Program-made: the position numbers and the translations under genes | Shown: one piece after another, positions 44,352 through 54,315 of the stretch | Position numbering within the stretch: the stretch's first letter is position 1 | How the letters are laid out: every line of letters starts with the position of its first letter | The notes under the pieces: generated by a model | What the model was told of the DNA's origin: nothing | Database searches by the model: none | What the model saw: the letters and a program-made list of their open reading frames with translations, nothing else | NCBI RefSeq assembly: GCF_016907355.1 | Contig: NZ_JAFBBW010000001.1 | Span: 992,001-1,056,000, forward strand | Reading direction: 5' to 3' | Source: Agromyces aurantiacus | GTDB lineage: Bacteria; Actinomycetota; Actinomycetes; Actinomycetales; Microbacteriaceae | Length of the DNA: 64,000 nt

Positions 44352-46492
44352 CGCTCATCGACGCGCCGCGCTCGAGCAGCAGCGGGATGGACTACCACTC
44401 GCTGAATGCGATGCTCAACCTGTACGGCGCCGACGGCAAGATCCAGTTCGAGAAGGACAAGGAGGCCGCGCGCGAGTACTTCCTGCAGCACGTCAACCAG
44501 AACACGGTCTTCTTCCACTCCCTCAAGGAGCGCCTCGACTACCTCGTCGAGAAGCAGTACTACGAGAAGGCGGTGCTCGACCAGTACTCGTTCGAGTTCA
44601 TCCAGAAGCTCAACGACCTGGCGTACTCGAAGAAGTTCCGCTTCGAGACGTTCCTCGGCGCGTTCAAGTACTACACGAGCTACACGCTGAAGACGTTCGA
44701 CGGCAAGCGGTACCTCGAGCGCTTCGAAGACCGGGTGGTGATGACCGCGCTCGGCCTCGCGCAGGGCGACGAGCAGCTCGCGATCGACCTCGTCGAGGAG
44801 ATCATCGCCGGCCGCTTCCAGCCGGCGACGCCGACGTTCCTCAACACGGGCAAGGCGCAGCGTGGCGAGCTCGTCTCGTGCTTCCTGCTCCGCATCGAGG
44901 ACAACATGGAGTCGATCTCGCGGGGCATCAACTCGTCGCTGCAGCTGTCGAAGCGCGGCGGCGGCGTGGCGCTGCTGCTCAGCAACATCCGCGAGGCCGG
45001 CGCGCCGATCAAGCAGATCGAGAACCAGTCGAGCGGCATCATCCCGGTCATGAAGCTGCTCGAGGACTCGTTCAGCTACGCCAACCAGCTCGGCGCACGC
45101 CAGGGCGCCGGTGCGGTGTACCTCTCGGCGCACCACCCCGACATCATGCGGTTCCTCGACACCAAGCGCGAGAACGCCGACGAGAAGATCCGCATCAAGA
45201 CGCTCTCGCTCGGGGTCGTCGTGCCCGATATCACGTTCGAGCTCGCGAAGAACAACGAGGACATGTACCTGTTCTCGCCGTACGACGTCGAGCGCGTCTA
45301 CGGCAAGCCGTTCGGCGACGTGCCGATCACCGAGAACTACCGCGCCATGGTCGACGACCCGCGCATCAAGAAGACGAAGATCAACGCGCGCGAGTTCTTC
45401 CAGACGATCGCCGAGATCCAGTTCGAGTCGGGCTACCCGTACATCGTGTTCGAGGACACGGTGAACAAGGCCAACCCGATCAAGGGCCGGATCAACATGT
45501 CGAACCTGTGCTCCGAGATCCTGCAGGTCAACACGCCGACGACCTACAACGAGGACCTCAGCTACAACCAGATCGGCAAGGACATCTCCTGCAACCTGGG
45601 CTCGCTGAACATCGCGCTGGCGATGGATTCGCCCGACCTCGGCAAGACGGTGGAGACCGCCATCCGGGGCCTGACCGCGGTGTCGAACATGTCGCACATC
45701 TCGTCGGTGCGTTCGGTCGAAGACGGCAACGACAAGTCGCACGCCATCGGCCTCGGCCAGATGAACCTGCACGGCTACCTCGCCCGCGAGCGCATCCACT
45801 ACGGAAGCGAAGAGGGCGTCGACTTCACGAACATCTACTTCTACACGGTGCTCTTCCACGCCCTGCGGGCGTCGAACCAGATCGCGATCGAGCGCGGCGA
45901 GACGTTCGACGGCTTCAAGGACTCCAAGTACGCGTCGGGCGAGTTCTTCGACAAGTACACCGATGCCGCGTGGGTGCCGCAGACCCCCCGCGTGATCGAG
46001 CTCTTCGCCGACGCCGGCGTGCACATCCCGACGCAGCACGACTGGCAGGAGCTGAAGGCCTCCGTCATGGAGCACGGCATCTACAACCAGAACCTGCAGG
46101 CGGTGCCGCCGACCGGCTCGATCTCGTACATCAACAACTCGACGTCGTCGATCCACCCGATCGCGGCGAAGATCGAGATCCGCAAGGAAGGCAAGCTCGG
46201 CCGCGTCTACTACCCGGCGCCGTTCATGACGAACGACAACCTCGAGTACTACGAGGACGCGTACGAGATCGGCTACGAGAAGGTCATCGACACGTACGCC
46301 GCGGCCACGCAGCACGTCGATCAGGGCCTCTCGCTCACGCTGTTCTTCAAGGACACCGCGACGACCCGCGACATCAACAAGGCCCAGATCTACGCGTGGA
46401 AGAAGGGCATCAAGACGATCTACTACATCCGGCTGCGGCAGCAGGCCCTCGAGGGCACCGAGCTGGACATGTGCGTCAGCTGCACGCTGTAG
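44312..46492 (+). CDS. nrdE: Class Ib ribonucleotide reductase alpha subunit
   Basis: The catalytic subunit reducing ribonucleoside diphosphates. From [24 protein letters not shown] the sequence follows enteric NrdE closely: [15 protein letters not shown] (active-site Cys), [22 protein letters not shown] and a C-terminal redox pair CVSC in the last residues. Start is uncertain: TTG 44312 (726 aa, GAGGGA 11 nt upstream, overlapping nrdI by 40 nt) gives the short N-terminal extension seen in other NrdE proteins; ATG 44387 (701 aa) has no good ribosome site. It has no ATP-cone, as expected for class Ib. Confidence 0.95.
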   Translation: MVNAAASGNDSGVALIDAPRSSSSGMDYHSLNAMLNLYGADGKIQFEKDKEAAREYFLQHVNQNTVFFHSLKERLDYLVEKQYYEKAVLDQYSFEFIQKLNDLAYSKKFRFETFLGAFKYYTSYTLKTFDGKRYLERFEDRVVMTALGLAQGDEQLAIDLVEEIIAGRFQPATPTFLNTGKAQRGELVSCFLLRIEDNMESISRGINSSLQLSKRGGGVALLLSNIREAGAPIKQIENQSSGIIPVMKLLEDSFSYANQLGARQGAGAVYLSAHHPDIMRFLDTKRENADEKIRIKTLSLGVVVPDITFELAKNNEDMYLFSPYDVERVYGKPFGDVPITENYRAMVDDPRIKKTKINAREFFQTIAEIQFESGYPYIVFEDTVNKANPIKGRINMSNLCSEILQVNTPTTYNEDLSYNQIGKDISCNLGSLNIALAMDSPDLGKTVETAIRGLTAVSNMSHISSVRSVEDGNDKSHAIGLGQMNLHGYLARERIHYGSEEGVDFTNIYFYTVLFHALRASNQIAIERGETFDGFKDSKYASGEFFDKYTDAAWVPQTPRVIELFADAGVHIPTQHDWQELKASVMEHGIYNQNLQAVPPTGSISYINNSTSSIHPIAAKIEIRKEGKLGRVYYPAPFMTNDNLEYYEDAYEIGYEKVIDTYAAATQHVDQGLSLTLFFKDTATTRDINKAQIYAWKKGIKTIYYIRLRQQALEGTELDMCVSCTL

Positions 46493-46495
46493 TGA

Positions 46496-47557
<1,062 letters not shown>

Positions 47558-47573
47558 GGATTCATCCGTAAGC

Positions 47574-48848
47574 ATGCGAAAGAAGTTTGAGCCCATCGAC
47601 GTTTCCGACGTCTTCGTAGCCGGAAACTACCCTGCGCATACATACAATCCGCGCAGCGGCACACATCTGGAATCCGAGATTACGTCGTATTTGCGCCAGC
47701 GTGGCAAGTGTTTGGTGATATCAGGCCCAAGTAAGTCTGGGAAGACGGTTCTTGTTGAACACATGCTGCCTCGGTCGTTTGCAGTCTGGATCAGTGGGAA
47801 TCGGCTAAGGACGATCGAGGACGTATGGTCAGCAATTGTCGATCAGCTTGATGCATATACCGAGGTGAGTAGGTCTGAGTCTGAGGGTTCGGGTGTTGCC
47901 CTCGAAGGCAGCGTGACCGTTGGCATTCCTGAGTTTCTACAGGCGAAAGTCGGGGCTCGCCCGACATTCGACAAGAATGAGGCAATTGCTGGGCGTCACG
48001 TCAGGTCGGCGGCGAGCACCGTTCTTGAGTATCTTGCGCATACACCAGTGCCAATTGTCATCGATGACTTTCATTACATCGAGGATGAGGGTCTGCGCAA
48101 GCAAGTGACGCTCGTAGTCAAGGAACTGATCCTCGCGACGCATGTAATTCTCATTGCAGTTCCGCACGTGGCGTTCGATCCGGTGCGAGATAGTCCCGAC
48201 ATGAACGGCCGGGTATGGGGTGTACGGGTGGAGCCGTGGGAGGTTCAAGAACTCGCCGAGATCGCAGTGGACGGCTTCCGAGTGTTGAATCTCATCGACG
48301 CGGATGGCCTGGGCAACAAACTGGCCGAGGCGAGTCTAGGCGCCCCGTTCATCATGCAGCAGCTCTGCCAAGATCTCGTATGGGCAAACAACATCTACGA
48401 ATCGAATCTCTCCACGCTCCCGCTGTCGCCGCCAAGTTCTTGGCCGGTATTCTTCCGGACGGTCGCGGACCGTCATGTTCCCGGAATATTCGAGAAGCTC
48501 AAGCAAGGGCCTCCTACTCGAGGACAGGAGCGCGTCAACCGGCCGTTGAAGGATGGTCGCAGGACTGACAGCTATGGAGCGATTCTGCTCGGCGTGAAGT
48601 CGTTGAGCCCTAGGCTGGAGTACCACTACACGGTTCTGTCGAAGGAGCTTGAGAAGTTCTTCAGCGAAGTGCCCAAGAATCAGCAGCTGACAAGCGCGTT
48701 GGGTCACATGGCTGAGATCGCACGCAAAGGCCGTGGCACGAGTGACGCCGCCTTCGCCTACAAGGATGACCGAGTGAACGTTGCGGATCCATTTCTTGCG
48801 TTTTACCTTCAGTACGGAAGTTGGACGCTACCTGGGCCTGATGCTTAG
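47574..48848 (+). CDS. P-loop ATPase of unknown role in a low-GC island
   Basis: A 424-residue protein. Walker A GPSKSGKT at residues 51-58 and a Walker B-like IVIDDFHYI at 161-169 place it among AAA/STAND-type ATPases (ATP-binding domain near residues 20-260, with GAPFIMQQLC as in archaeal-type STAND ATPases). The C-terminal ~150 residues (SSWPVFFRTVADRHVPGIFEKLKQG; FLAFYLQYGSW) include a helical, winged-helix-like part. Codons use A/T third bases (AAG/TTT/ATT/GTT mix) much more than neighbours, so it was acquired. It begins 16 nt past nrdF. Similar stand-alone ATPases occur in defence islands, but no effector domain is visible. Confidence 0.8.
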   Translation: MRKKFEPIDVSDVFVAGNYPAHTYNPRSGTHLESEITSYLRQRGKCLVISGPSKSGKTVLVEHMLPRSFAVWISGNRLRTIEDVWSAIVDQLDAYTEVSRSESEGSGVALEGSVTVGIPEFLQAKVGARPTFDKNEAIAGRHVRSAASTVLEYLAHTPVPIVIDDFHYIEDEGLRKQVTLVVKELILATHVILIAVPHVAFDPVRDSPDMNGRVWGVRVEPWEVQELAEIAVDGFRVLNLIDADGLGNKLAEASLGAPFIMQQLCQDLVWANNIYESNLSTLPLSPPSSWPVFFRTVADRHVPGIFEKLKQGPPTRGQERVNRPLKDGRRTDSYGAILLGVKSLSPRLEYHYTVLSKELEKFFSEVPKNQQLTSALGHMAEIARKGRGTSDAAFAYKDDRVNVADPFLAFYLQYGSWTLPGPDA

Positions 48849-49193
48849 TAGTTGCGGGCCGCGGGGTCGATTCATCGCACGCCGTACGTGACAATGGGCC
48901 GACATGTCAAAGAATGGCCCCGCTTGGCTCACACCAGTAGGTAATCGCCACGCCGGCGGCTGAATGAGACCCGGATCCTGCCTGAAGGAGCAACTTGAGG
49001 GCGGCGGCAAAGTTCGCACGCCTCCGCGCGATGCGTGACCTGGAAGGAGTGTAGCCACCTGACCGTGGGCGGTGAATGCAGTATCTTTCGCCTTGCTCAG
49101 GGGGTTGCATGGTTCGGCCCTACTGCACGGTGCTCAAGCCCACGTCGAGTACCGCGAAGAGAGATCCCTATCGATGACCATCCGACGGGACAT
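48849..49193. other. Intergenic DNA inside the acquired island, no gene supported
   Basis: Between the converging ATPase and chaperone genes. Short open frames exist on both strands (for example minus-strand 48907-49110), but none has a ribosome site or a recognisable product. It may hold decayed gene remains. Confidence 0.4.
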
Positions 49194-49694
49194 TCATGGC
49201 ATCGATGCGCGCTCGTGCTGTCGACGACGCCTGTTGCGCTCACCCGCGTCCTCGGCCGCCAAGGCGACAACGGCGCCGAACTCGAAGGGTAGATCGTACT
49301 TCGGCAGACCGGCATCCAAGGTCATGCTCGCGACATCAAGCCGGTGGTAATGATGCGCCGCGGCGTTGGCAAGTGGCTGCGCAGGATCAAGGGCGCCTGA
49401 GCTCGCGTCTTCTTGGGTCAACGGACGACTCGCCTCAATGCGGACCGCCATCCTCGAGGTGACGACTCCCGCCTCAGCGCCGACCTCCCCGTCGGTCTCC
49501 CCTGGAAGGTAGGCGGCAAAGCGGTAGGCCGTCTCGATGATGATCGTCGGTGCGTCGACAGTGTAAGAGCTGCTTGAGAGTTCGTAATCGATCCGGGCTA
49601 GGAGCACATTCGACGCGTCCACCTCGAGGTTGCGCCTCCATGATCGCTCGATCGGAGTCACGTCAACGACTTCGAACGTAAGGTCGTCAAGCAT
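49194..49694 (-). CDS. SecB-like chaperone of a toxin-antitoxin-chaperone module
   Basis: A 166-residue protein. The C-terminal part YHRLDVASMTLDAGLPKYDL followed by PFEF lines up with the SecB hallmark [25 protein letters not shown], and the centre has SecB-like antiparallel strands (LLARIDYELSSSSY; APTIIIETAYRFAAYL) ending in an acidic loop (GETDGEVGAE). In M. tuberculosis TAC the SecB-like protein protects the antitoxin from degradation. It is third in the same order here and overlaps the antitoxin gene by 8 nt. It is too divergent to be a housekeeping SecB, which most actinobacteria lack. Confidence 0.72.
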   Translation of the reverse strand: MLDDLTFEVVDVTPIERSWRRNLEVDASNVLLARIDYELSSSSYTVDAPTIIIETAYRFAAYLPGETDGEVGAEAGVVTSRMAVRIEASRPLTQEDASSGALDPAQPLANAAAHHYHRLDVASMTLDAGLPKYDLPFEFGAVVALAAEDAGERNRRRRQHERASMP

Positions 49695-50262
49695 CTAGAG
49701 CCTTCTCTTGTGCGCTGAGGCGTGCGGTCCATTCGCCCGACCAGCCGTGCAGCTCGATTGCCACCTGGCCCGTGCCGAGGCGTACTCGCCCCCGACTCTC
49801 GTCAATTTCGTAGCCAGCGCGCACGAAGGTGTAAGCGGCGTCCGCACCGTCGTGGCCCGCGGCGTACGACACATAGACGTCGTGGTACTCGCGCTTGGCT
49901 CTGTTGGCGACTTGGATTTGGGGTGCATCCGGGTCAGTGGGGACTAGTCGAGTGATGAGTCGATATCCGAGTGCTCGGAAGTACCTGGCGAAGGTACTTG
50001 CGCGCAGGTCATCCTCGCCGTTCAAGATCTGTGAAACGCGGCCCTCGGTGACTCGGAGTCGCGCGGCGATGTCACGACGGGACAGGTCAGGCCGCGCATC
50101 GAGCGCGCAATGCAAGAGAGCATGCATTTGGATGGGAAGCTCTGCCGCTGCTAGCTCCACAGCAAGCTGCGGATCATCCTCGATAGCGTCCAGCAGCGGC
50201 CTCTGGCTAGTTCCGCGGGACGGTCGATGGGTCCTAGCCCTCCGGGCTGGCAGGTCGGTCAT
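49687..50262 (-). CDS. higA: HTH antitoxin (HigA-like) with C-terminal extension
   Basis: A 191-residue protein. A basic N-terminus, helices around 30-55, then a Cro/CI-type HTH: DLSRRDIAARLRVTEGRVSQILNG, followed by ASTFARYFRALGYRL, as in HigA-type antitoxins. After ~residue 105 an extra ~85 residues (IQVANRAKREYHDVYVSYAAG; QVAIELHGWSGEWTARL) are much longer than in ordinary HigA. In TAC systems a C-terminal chaperone-addiction segment is what the SecB-like protein recognises, so this extension is the candidate. ATG 50262 lies inside the toxin gene (29-nt overlap). Confidence 0.78.
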   Translation of the reverse strand: MTDLPARRARTHRPSRGTSQRPLLDAIEDDPQLAVELAAAELPIQMHALLHCALDARPDLSRRDIAARLRVTEGRVSQILNGEDDLRASTFARYFRALGYRLITRLVPTDPDAPQIQVANRAKREYHDVYVSYAAGHDGADAAYTFVRAGYEIDESRGRVRLGTGQVAIELHGWSGEWTARLSAQEKALDA

Positions 50263-50782
50263 GTTCAACGTCCTCCTCACGGATTGTCTTGGCCAACTGG
50301 ATCTCTTCGGGCGGCGCCTTCGGCCCGGTCTTGGGAAACATGTGCGTAAGCCGGATGGTGTAGTCGAAGTCTGGGATCTCCCAGTACCTTGCGCCCTTCG
50401 GGGCATCGTCGATATGAGAGATCGGCGCCTTGGGCTCGTAGTTGCCCTCGTCATCGGTGTCGAACATCGGTATCCGCTTGGAGCCGATCTTCCACTCCCA
50501 CACGCCATCAACCAAGTAGTTCATCGCCCGGCGGTAGAGAGGCTCACCGTGCTGGACGAAGTGCTTGAGATGGGCCAAGAGTTTGAAGTAGTCATCGGGC
50601 TGTCGTTCGTCCGGCCACGGATCTCCTTCCACATGGTCTTCATCGAGTCGCCACTCACCCTTTCTCAATCGGGCCAGGGCCTCCGATACCGGAGACGTGC
50701 TACCGTCCGCCCTGACGGCGCACTCGACGATGTAGTAGTCGTCGTCGGTGCCTACGAGCAACTCTCGCACAACTTTAGCCAT
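50234..50782 (-). CDS. higB: HigB-like toxin (RelE/Gp49 superfamily)
   Basis: A 182-residue protein. N-terminal strand and helix ECAVRADGSTSPVSEALARL fit the HigB start; DYFKLLAHLKHFVQHGEPL and VWEWKIGSKRIPMFDT are the helix and core strands; the end, YTIRLTHMFPKTGPKAPPEEIQLAKTIREED, is the classic Gp49/HigB tail (HGF.KK..KTP..EI..A). An insertion of about 35 residues separates the last strands, making it longer than Mtb HigB1 (125 aa). Likely a ribosome-dependent mRNase (inference). ATG 50782 lies within an inverted repeat that is the probable autoregulatory operator. Confidence 0.75.
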   Translation of the reverse strand: MAKVVRELLVGTDDDYYIVECAVRADGSTSPVSEALARLRKGEWRLDEDHVEGDPWPDERQPDDYFKLLAHLKHFVQHGEPLYRRAMNYLVDGVWEWKIGSKRIPMFDTDDEGNYEPKAPISHIDDAPKGARYWEIPDFDYTIRLTHMFPKTGPKAPPEEIQLAKTIREEDVEHDRPASPEG

Positions 50783-50791
50783 TCCTAAAGT
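50772..50791. promoter_or_regulatory. Inverted repeat over the toxin start codon, probable antitoxin operator
   Basis: ACTTTAG (50772-50778) and CTAAAGT (50785-50791) are perfect 7-bp inverted arms with a 6-bp spacer that contains the toxin start codon (50780-50782, minus strand). TACTTT immediately upstream on the minus strand may be the -10. This fits repression by the HTH antitoxin. Confidence 0.65.
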
Positions 50792-51005
50792 AGGTTCCTG
50801 CGTCGTCGGGTCATAGGACCCATGCAATCAGCGACGGGCCGCGGGTTCTGTGACCCATTTTGGGGGTCTGCGGCGCTACGTGGTCGAGCTGCGGACGCGG
50901 CTGTTGAGTCGATCTCTGGACGTCGCGAGGCGCTCGGCGCTACGACATACGTCGCAGCGGTCTCGCCGATCAGGGGCCTTGCGGCCGGGTTGTGTGTCGC
51001 AAATA

Positions 51006-51185
51006 TCAATCGATGAACTCGCGCCCGAGGTGCTCAAGCCAGTCGAGGGCGCCGTCGACTTGAGCCCGCACGGCTGCTCCTCGACTCCTGGAAGAGTCGA
51101 GCCGCACCTGAACCAACGCAGATGAATCACGCCTGATGAAGTCGAGCGCCTCACGCGCCGGGGCCTCTTCTGGCGCCGAGCTCAA
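51006..51185 (-). CDS. Possible small protein or gene remnant
   Basis: A 59-codon minus-strand frame ending REFID-stop, from a TTG at 51185. It reads as an amphipathic helical segment (REALDFIRRDSSALVQVRLD; VRAQVDGALDWLEHLGREF) more protein-like than chance in this DNA, but has no ribosome site, and its upstream part is stopped near the tmsA-like gene promoter. Either a tiny gene or the truncated end of a lost one. The rest of 50792-51246 has no supportable gene. Confidence 0.22.
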   Translation of the reverse strand: MSSAPEEAPAREALDFIRRDSSALVQVRLDSSRSRGAAVRAQVDGALDWLEHLGREFID

Positions 51186-51246
51186 GCGATTCAGACCCTG
51201 TACGTCCGTCGTCGGATTGCCTCTGTGGAGAGCGGCTCCCGCGGAC

Positions 51247-51252
51247 TACCGT
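51247..51252 (+). promoter_or_regulatory. Leaderless -10 (TACCGT) of the tmsA-like gene
   Basis: TACCGT ends 6 nt before GTG 51259. It marks the point where host-style GC-rich sequence resumes after the island. Confidence 0.45.
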
Positions 51253-51258
51253 GAGGGT

Positions 51259-52650
51259 GTGTCCGCTCCTGCGACCGACGCGATTGACGCACGGGCCGCT
51301 CACGCCGACGGCGTCGAGCGCCTGCTGGAGAGCTACCGGGCCCTGCCGGCCGCGGCGACGGTGCGGCTGGCGAAGCCGACGTCGAACCTATTCCGGTCGC
51401 GCGACCGGGTCGAGGCGCGGGGCCTGGACACGTCGGGGCTGACGCAGGTCATCGCGGTCGACGCGGAGTCACGGACGGCCGACGTGGCCGGCATGTGCAC
51501 GTACGAGGATCTCGTCGCGGCGACACTTCCCCACGGGTTGGCGCCTCTGGTCGTGCCGCAACTGAAGACCATCACGCTCGGCGGCGCGGTGACCGGGCTC
51601 GGGATCGAGTCGACGTCGTTCCGCAACGGGCTGCCGCACGAGTCGGTGCTCGAGCTCGACATCCTCACCGGCGCCGGCGAGGTCGTGACCGCGTCGCCGA
51701 CGGTGCACGCCGACCTGTTCCACGCGTTCCCGAACTCGTACGGCACGCTCGGCTACGCCGTGCGGCTGCGCATCGAGCTGGAGCCGGTGCAGCCGTTCGT
51801 CGCGCTCACGCACCTGCGGTTCCACGACCTCGGCGACCTCATCGACACGATGGACCGCATCGTCGAGACCGGCGCCCTCGACGACGGCACGCGCGTCGAC
51901 TACCTCGACGGGGTCGTCTTCAGCGCCGACGAGAGCTACCTCTGCGTGGGCGTGCAGACCGCGGCATCCGGCCCGACCAGCGACTACACCGGCCAGCGCA
52001 TCTTCTACCGCTCCATCCAGCATGCGGATGGCGCGACGCACGACCGGCTCACGATCCACGACTACCTGTGGCGGTGGGACACCGACTGGTTCTGGTGCTC
52101 GCAGGCATTCGGCGCGCAGCATCCGCTCGTCCGCCGGCTTTGGCCGCGGCGCTACCGGCGCAGCAGCGCGTACTGGAAGCTCATGAAGCTCGAACGGCGG
52201 TACGACATCGGAAACCGCATCGAACGGTTGCGCGGCCGGCCGCCGCGCGAGCGCGTGATCCAGGACGTCGAGATCCCGATCGAGCGGACCGCGGAGTTCC
52301 TCGGCTGGTTCCTCGTCGAGGTGCCGATCGAGCCGATCTGGCTGTGCCCGCTGCGACCGCGCGACGACACCGACTGGCCGCTGTACCCGCTCGAGCCGCA
52401 CCGCACGTATGTCAACGTCGGCTTCTGGTCGACCGTGCCGGTCGGCGCGACCGAGGGCGCGACGAACCGCCTCATCGAGCGCAAGGTCGGCGAGCTCGAC
52501 GGGCACAAGTCGCTGTACTCCGACGCCTACTACCCGCGCGACGAGTTCGACGCGCTCTACGGCGGCGATGCCTACCGCGCCGCGAAGCGGCGGTACGACC
52601 CCGACTCACGGCTCCTCGACCTCTACGCGAAGGCGGTGCAACGACGATGA
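51259..52650 (+). CDS. FAD-binding reductase, TmsA-like (10-methyl fatty acid synthesis)
   Basis: A 463-residue flavoprotein of the DHCR24/PF01565 oxidoreductase group: FAD-binding region VIAVDAESRTADVAGMCTYEDL, LVVPQLKTITLGGAVTGLGI and NGLPHESVLELDILTGAGEVV; the C-terminal half has substrate-domain Trp/Tyr-rich stretches (DTDWFWCSQAFGAQHP). In actinobacteria this protein next to a Cfa-like methyltransferase reduces a 10-methylene to a 10-methyl acyl chain (tuberculostearate pathway). GTG 51259 follows TACCGT by 6 nt. ATGA overlap with the methyltransferase gene. No separate TmsC gene is seen. Confidence 0.83.
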   Translation: MSAPATDAIDARAAHADGVERLLESYRALPAAATVRLAKPTSNLFRSRDRVEARGLDTSGLTQVIAVDAESRTADVAGMCTYEDLVAATLPHGLAPLVVPQLKTITLGGAVTGLGIESTSFRNGLPHESVLELDILTGAGEVVTASPTVHADLFHAFPNSYGTLGYAVRLRIELEPVQPFVALTHLRFHDLGDLIDTMDRIVETGALDDGTRVDYLDGVVFSADESYLCVGVQTAASGPTSDYTGQRIFYRSIQHADGATHDRLTIHDYLWRWDTDWFWCSQAFGAQHPLVRRLWPRRYRRSSAYWKLMKLERRYDIGNRIERLRGRPPRERVIQDVEIPIERTAEFLGWFLVEVPIEPIWLCPLRPRDDTDWPLYPLEPHRTYVNVGFWSTVPVGATEGATNRLIERKVGELDGHKSLYSDAYYPRDEFDALYGGDAYRAAKRRYDPDSRLLDLYAKAVQRR

Positions 52651-54008
52651 CGACGTCCAAGGAGCGCGGGCCCGGGTCGGCGACGACGGCGGATGCCGCG
52701 ACGGCGGATGCCACGCCGAAGCCGGATGCCTCGGGCAAGCTCACCCTCGCCGAGATCCTGGAGCTCGTCGCCGGCGGGCAGCTCCCGCTGCGGTTCACCG
52801 CGTACGACGGCAGCTCGGCGGGCCCGCCCGACGCCCCGCTCGGCATCGAGCTGAAGACCCCGCGCGGCACGACCTACCTCGCCACCGGTCGCGGCGATCT
52901 CGGCCTCGCGCGCGCCTACATCGCCGGCGACCTCGAGATCCACGGCGTGCACCCGGGCGACCCCTACGAACTGCTCCGCGCGCTCGCCGACGAACTGGTG
53001 TTCCGGATGCCGCCGCCACGGGCGATCGCGCAGATCCTCCGTTCGATCGGCGTCGAGCACCTGCGGCCGATCGCGCCGCCGCCGGGGGAGGCGCCGCCCC
53101 GGTGGCGCCGGGTCGCCACGGGCCGCCGGCACAGCAAGGCGCGGGACGCCGAAGCCATCCACCACCACTACGACGTCTCGAACGCCTTCTACGAGTGGGT
53201 GCTCGGACCGTCGATGACCTACACGTGCGCGTGCTACCCGCGCCCCGACGCATCCCTCGACGAAGCCCAGGAGAACAAGTACCGGCTCGTCTTCGAGAAG
53301 CTTCGGCTGGCGCCCGGCGACCGGCTGCTCGACGTGGGCTGCGGGTGGGGCGGCATGGTGCGCTACGCGGCGCGGCGCGGCATCCGGGTCGTCGGCGTCA
53401 CGCTGTCGGAGGAGCAGGCCACGTGGGCGCAGGGCGCCATCGCCGAGGAGGGCCTGGGCGAGCTCGCCGAGGTGCGCCACGGCGACTACCGCGACATCCG
53501 CGACACCGGATTCGACGCCGTGTCGTCGATCGGGCTGCTCGAGCACATCGGGGTGCGCAACTACGCGAAGTACTTCCGCTTCCTGCAGTCGCGGCTGCGC
53601 ACCGGCGGGCTGCTGCTCAACCACTGCATCACCCGGCCCGACAACACGTCCGAGCCCTCGACGCACGGGTTCATCGACCGCTACGTCTTCCCCGACGGCG
53701 AGCTCACCGGGTCCGGGCGCATCATCACCGAAGCGCAGGATGCCGGCCTCGAGGTGCTGCACGAGGAGAACCTGCGCCCGCACTACGCGCTCACCCTTCG
53801 CGACTGGTGCGCCAACCTCGTCGAGCACTGGGACGAGGCGGTCGACGAGGTCGGCCTGCCGACCGCGAAGGTGTGGGGGCTCTACATGGCCGGCTCGCGG
53901 CTCCAGTTCGAGCGCGGCGGCATCCAGTTGCACCAGGTGCTGGCGGTGAAGCCGGACGACCGCGGGGGAATGGGCGACCTGCCGCTGCGGCCGTGGTGGA
54001 CGGCGTAG
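52647..54008 (+). CDS. SAM-dependent Cfa-like methyltransferase, TmsB-like
   Basis: A 453-residue cyclopropane-fatty-acid-synthase-family methyltransferase. After a disordered ~30-residue Thr/Ala/Asp start comes the phospholipid-binding N-domain (LPLRFTAYDGSSAGP), then HHHYDVSNAFYEWVLGPSMTYTCACY, SAM motif LLDVGCGWGGM, and GLLEHIGVRNYAKYF. With the adjacent flavoprotein it would methylenate an unsaturated acyl chain, giving 10-methylstearate-type lipids. The end LAVKPDDRGGMGDLPLRPWW is duplicated as a remnant at 55822. The N-terminus has tandem GCGGATGCC units. Confidence 0.87.
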   Translation: MTTSKERGPGSATTADAATADATPKPDASGKLTLAEILELVAGGQLPLRFTAYDGSSAGPPDAPLGIELKTPRGTTYLATGRGDLGLARAYIAGDLEIHGVHPGDPYELLRALADELVFRMPPPRAIAQILRSIGVEHLRPIAPPPGEAPPRWRRVATGRRHSKARDAEAIHHHYDVSNAFYEWVLGPSMTYTCACYPRPDASLDEAQENKYRLVFEKLRLAPGDRLLDVGCGWGGMVRYAARRGIRVVGVTLSEEQATWAQGAIAEEGLGELAEVRHGDYRDIRDTGFDAVSSIGLLEHIGVRNYAKYFRFLQSRLRTGGLLLNHCITRPDNTSEPSTHGFIDRYVFPDGELTGSGRIITEAQDAGLEVLHEENLRPHYALTLRDWCANLVEHWDEAVDEVGLPTAKVWGLYMAGSRLQFERGGIQLHQVLAVKPDDRGGMGDLPLRPWWTA

Positions 54009-54014
54009 GCGTAG

Positions 54015-54038
54015 GGCGTCCGGAACCGGACTGACGCC
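54015..54038 (+). terminator. Hairpin after the tmsB-like gene
   Basis: GTCCGG (54018-54023) AA CCGGAC (54026-54031), extended by GGC/GCC outer bases with a small bulge. The rest of 54039-54315 is moderately GC-rich with no gene visible. Confidence 0.45.
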
Positions 54039-54315
54039 GATTCGCGTCATGAGTCGTCGCTGAATCCGTGGAGACGTCGGGGTGAAGTCTCTACTCAGGG
54101 GTAGCGGCGCGTCCTTCGATCGGAGATGGTGGTCACCTGCAGAAATCGAGTACCCGTTGGCAATCGAAGACGGCGCCACGGGCGCGACGTGCGGAGGCGC
54201 GGGAAGGATCGGGACCCGCAACCGTTGCGTCGAACATGCCTCGCCGACCTGGCGCAGCATCCAACGCAAGATGGCCGGGCAGAGCCCCGGCTGAAGAGGG
54301 AACTGGAGGTCGGTC

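Noticed and set aside
48907..49110. Minus-strand small ORF in the island
   Set aside because: No start signal, no recognisable fold, overlapping short frames on the other strand; possibly debris.
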